Source: Azolla pinnata
Taxonomy: Eukaryota; Streptophyta; Polypodiopsida; Salviniales; Salviniaceae
Assembly (NCBI GenBank): GCA_037176905.1
Contig: JBBBWG010011524.1
Coordinates: 1 to 20,624 of the forward strand
Length of the DNA stretch: 20,624 bases
Reading direction: 5' to 3'
The position numbers and the translations under genes are program-made. Below are positions 20,371 through 20,624 of this stretch, piece by piece (the first letter of the stretch is position 1; the number at the start of each line of letters is the position of its first letter). Under the pieces are notes generated by a model, which was given only the letters and a program-made list of their open reading frames with translations, did not search any database and was not told the origin of the DNA.

Positions 20371-20624
20371 TTAGTCCTCGTTCATGACATTCAATATTGA
20401 GGGCTCCTTCTCGTCAGCGGTCTCCTCGTCGTCGTCCTCCTCGTTCACGCCCACTGAAGCTCCCGTCGGCTATGTTGTTGGAACCACCAGCTCGGCTACG
20501 GCTTCCATCTCTGTTTGCATCTTCCGAACAAGCTCCTCCTGCTCCGTTAACAACTTCGTAACCTCCTCCCGATGAGAGAGGGCAATTCGCATGAAATCCG
20601 TTGTTAGGTTTTTCTGTACTGCTT
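20371..20624 (-). CDS. Antisense reading frame with acidic tail, next to the LTR (partial, one internal stop)
   Basis: From the right edge the minus strand reads a helical, coiled-coil-like stretch (MRIALSHREEVTKLLTEQEE, then LVRKMQTEMEAVAELV). A single TAG at 20470-20472 interrupts it, and it then continues in frame through VNEEDDDEETADEKEPS to TAA at 20371-20373. The overlapping plus-strand frame at 20384-20575 is Ser-rich and looks like its shadow. It lies inside the retroelement by position but opposite to the LTR/PBS orientation. It may be an antisense accessory ORF, captured host sequence or a broken gene. I do not recognise the protein. Confidence 0.35.

Noticed and set aside
1..20624. 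CRISPR array, bacterial operon or phage-like defence system
   Set aside because: Spliceosomal introns, plant gene families and LTR elements mark a plant nuclear genome; the tandem repeats lack unique spacers.

Overview
This is nuclear DNA of a land plant. It has spliceosomal GT-AG introns, a PLS-class pentatricopeptide-repeat (PPR) gene, a plant-type CTD phosphatase (CPL3), an AP2-domain protein, and relics of Ty3/gypsy and Ty1/copia retrotransposons. The PPR wording (repeated VDMYAKCG and WNALIAGYAQ blocks, GLL linkers) most resembles the large PPR families of ferns and other seed-free plants. That taxonomic guess is an inference.

Layout. (1) Positions 1-1412, minus strand: the 5' part of a GC-rich PPR gene running off the left edge. 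Its array is interrupted by a Gln-rich and Asp-rich microsatellite-encoded insert. (2) 1413-2928: spacer, probably the CPL3 3' end plus the PPR upstream region. (3) 2929-9695, minus strand: a complete ten-exon CPL3-like gene. Every exon junction can be placed, the reading frame closes, and the protein is 1659 residues with an FCP1 phosphatase domain and a C-terminal BRCT. It has two tandem-repeat blocks in its long disordered N-terminus and a tRNA-derived SINE-like insert in its last intron. (4) 9696-10640: CPL3 upstream region with a striking 20-bp tandem repeat built on the palindrome AACCATGGTT. (5) About 11790-12560: a decayed Ty3/gypsy pol fragment, plus strand. (6) About 12880-18722, plus strand: a second host gene. 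A probable untranslated first exon and a roughly 2.2-kb intron holding an antisense Ty1/copia relic precede a two-exon coding region of 1070 residues. It joins a KANL2/INO80D-type double C3H zinc finger (N-terminal) to a single AP2/ERF domain (extreme C-terminus). (7) 18723-19826: 3' UTR and spacer. (8) 19827 to the right edge: a 442-bp LTR (TG...CA) with a tRNA primer-binding site 3 bp downstream, entering an element cut by the window end.

Functionally, the window holds a probable organelle RNA-binding factor (PPR), a regulator of RNA polymerase II CTD phosphorylation (CPL3), and a probable chromatin or transcription factor (zinc finger plus AP2). They are ordinary nuclear neighbours, not an operon. 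The zinc finger-AP2 architecture is the most unusual item. Just upstream of its start codon lies coding-like sequence broken by a stop and a frame change. No tRNA, rRNA, CRISPR array or intact transposon was seen.
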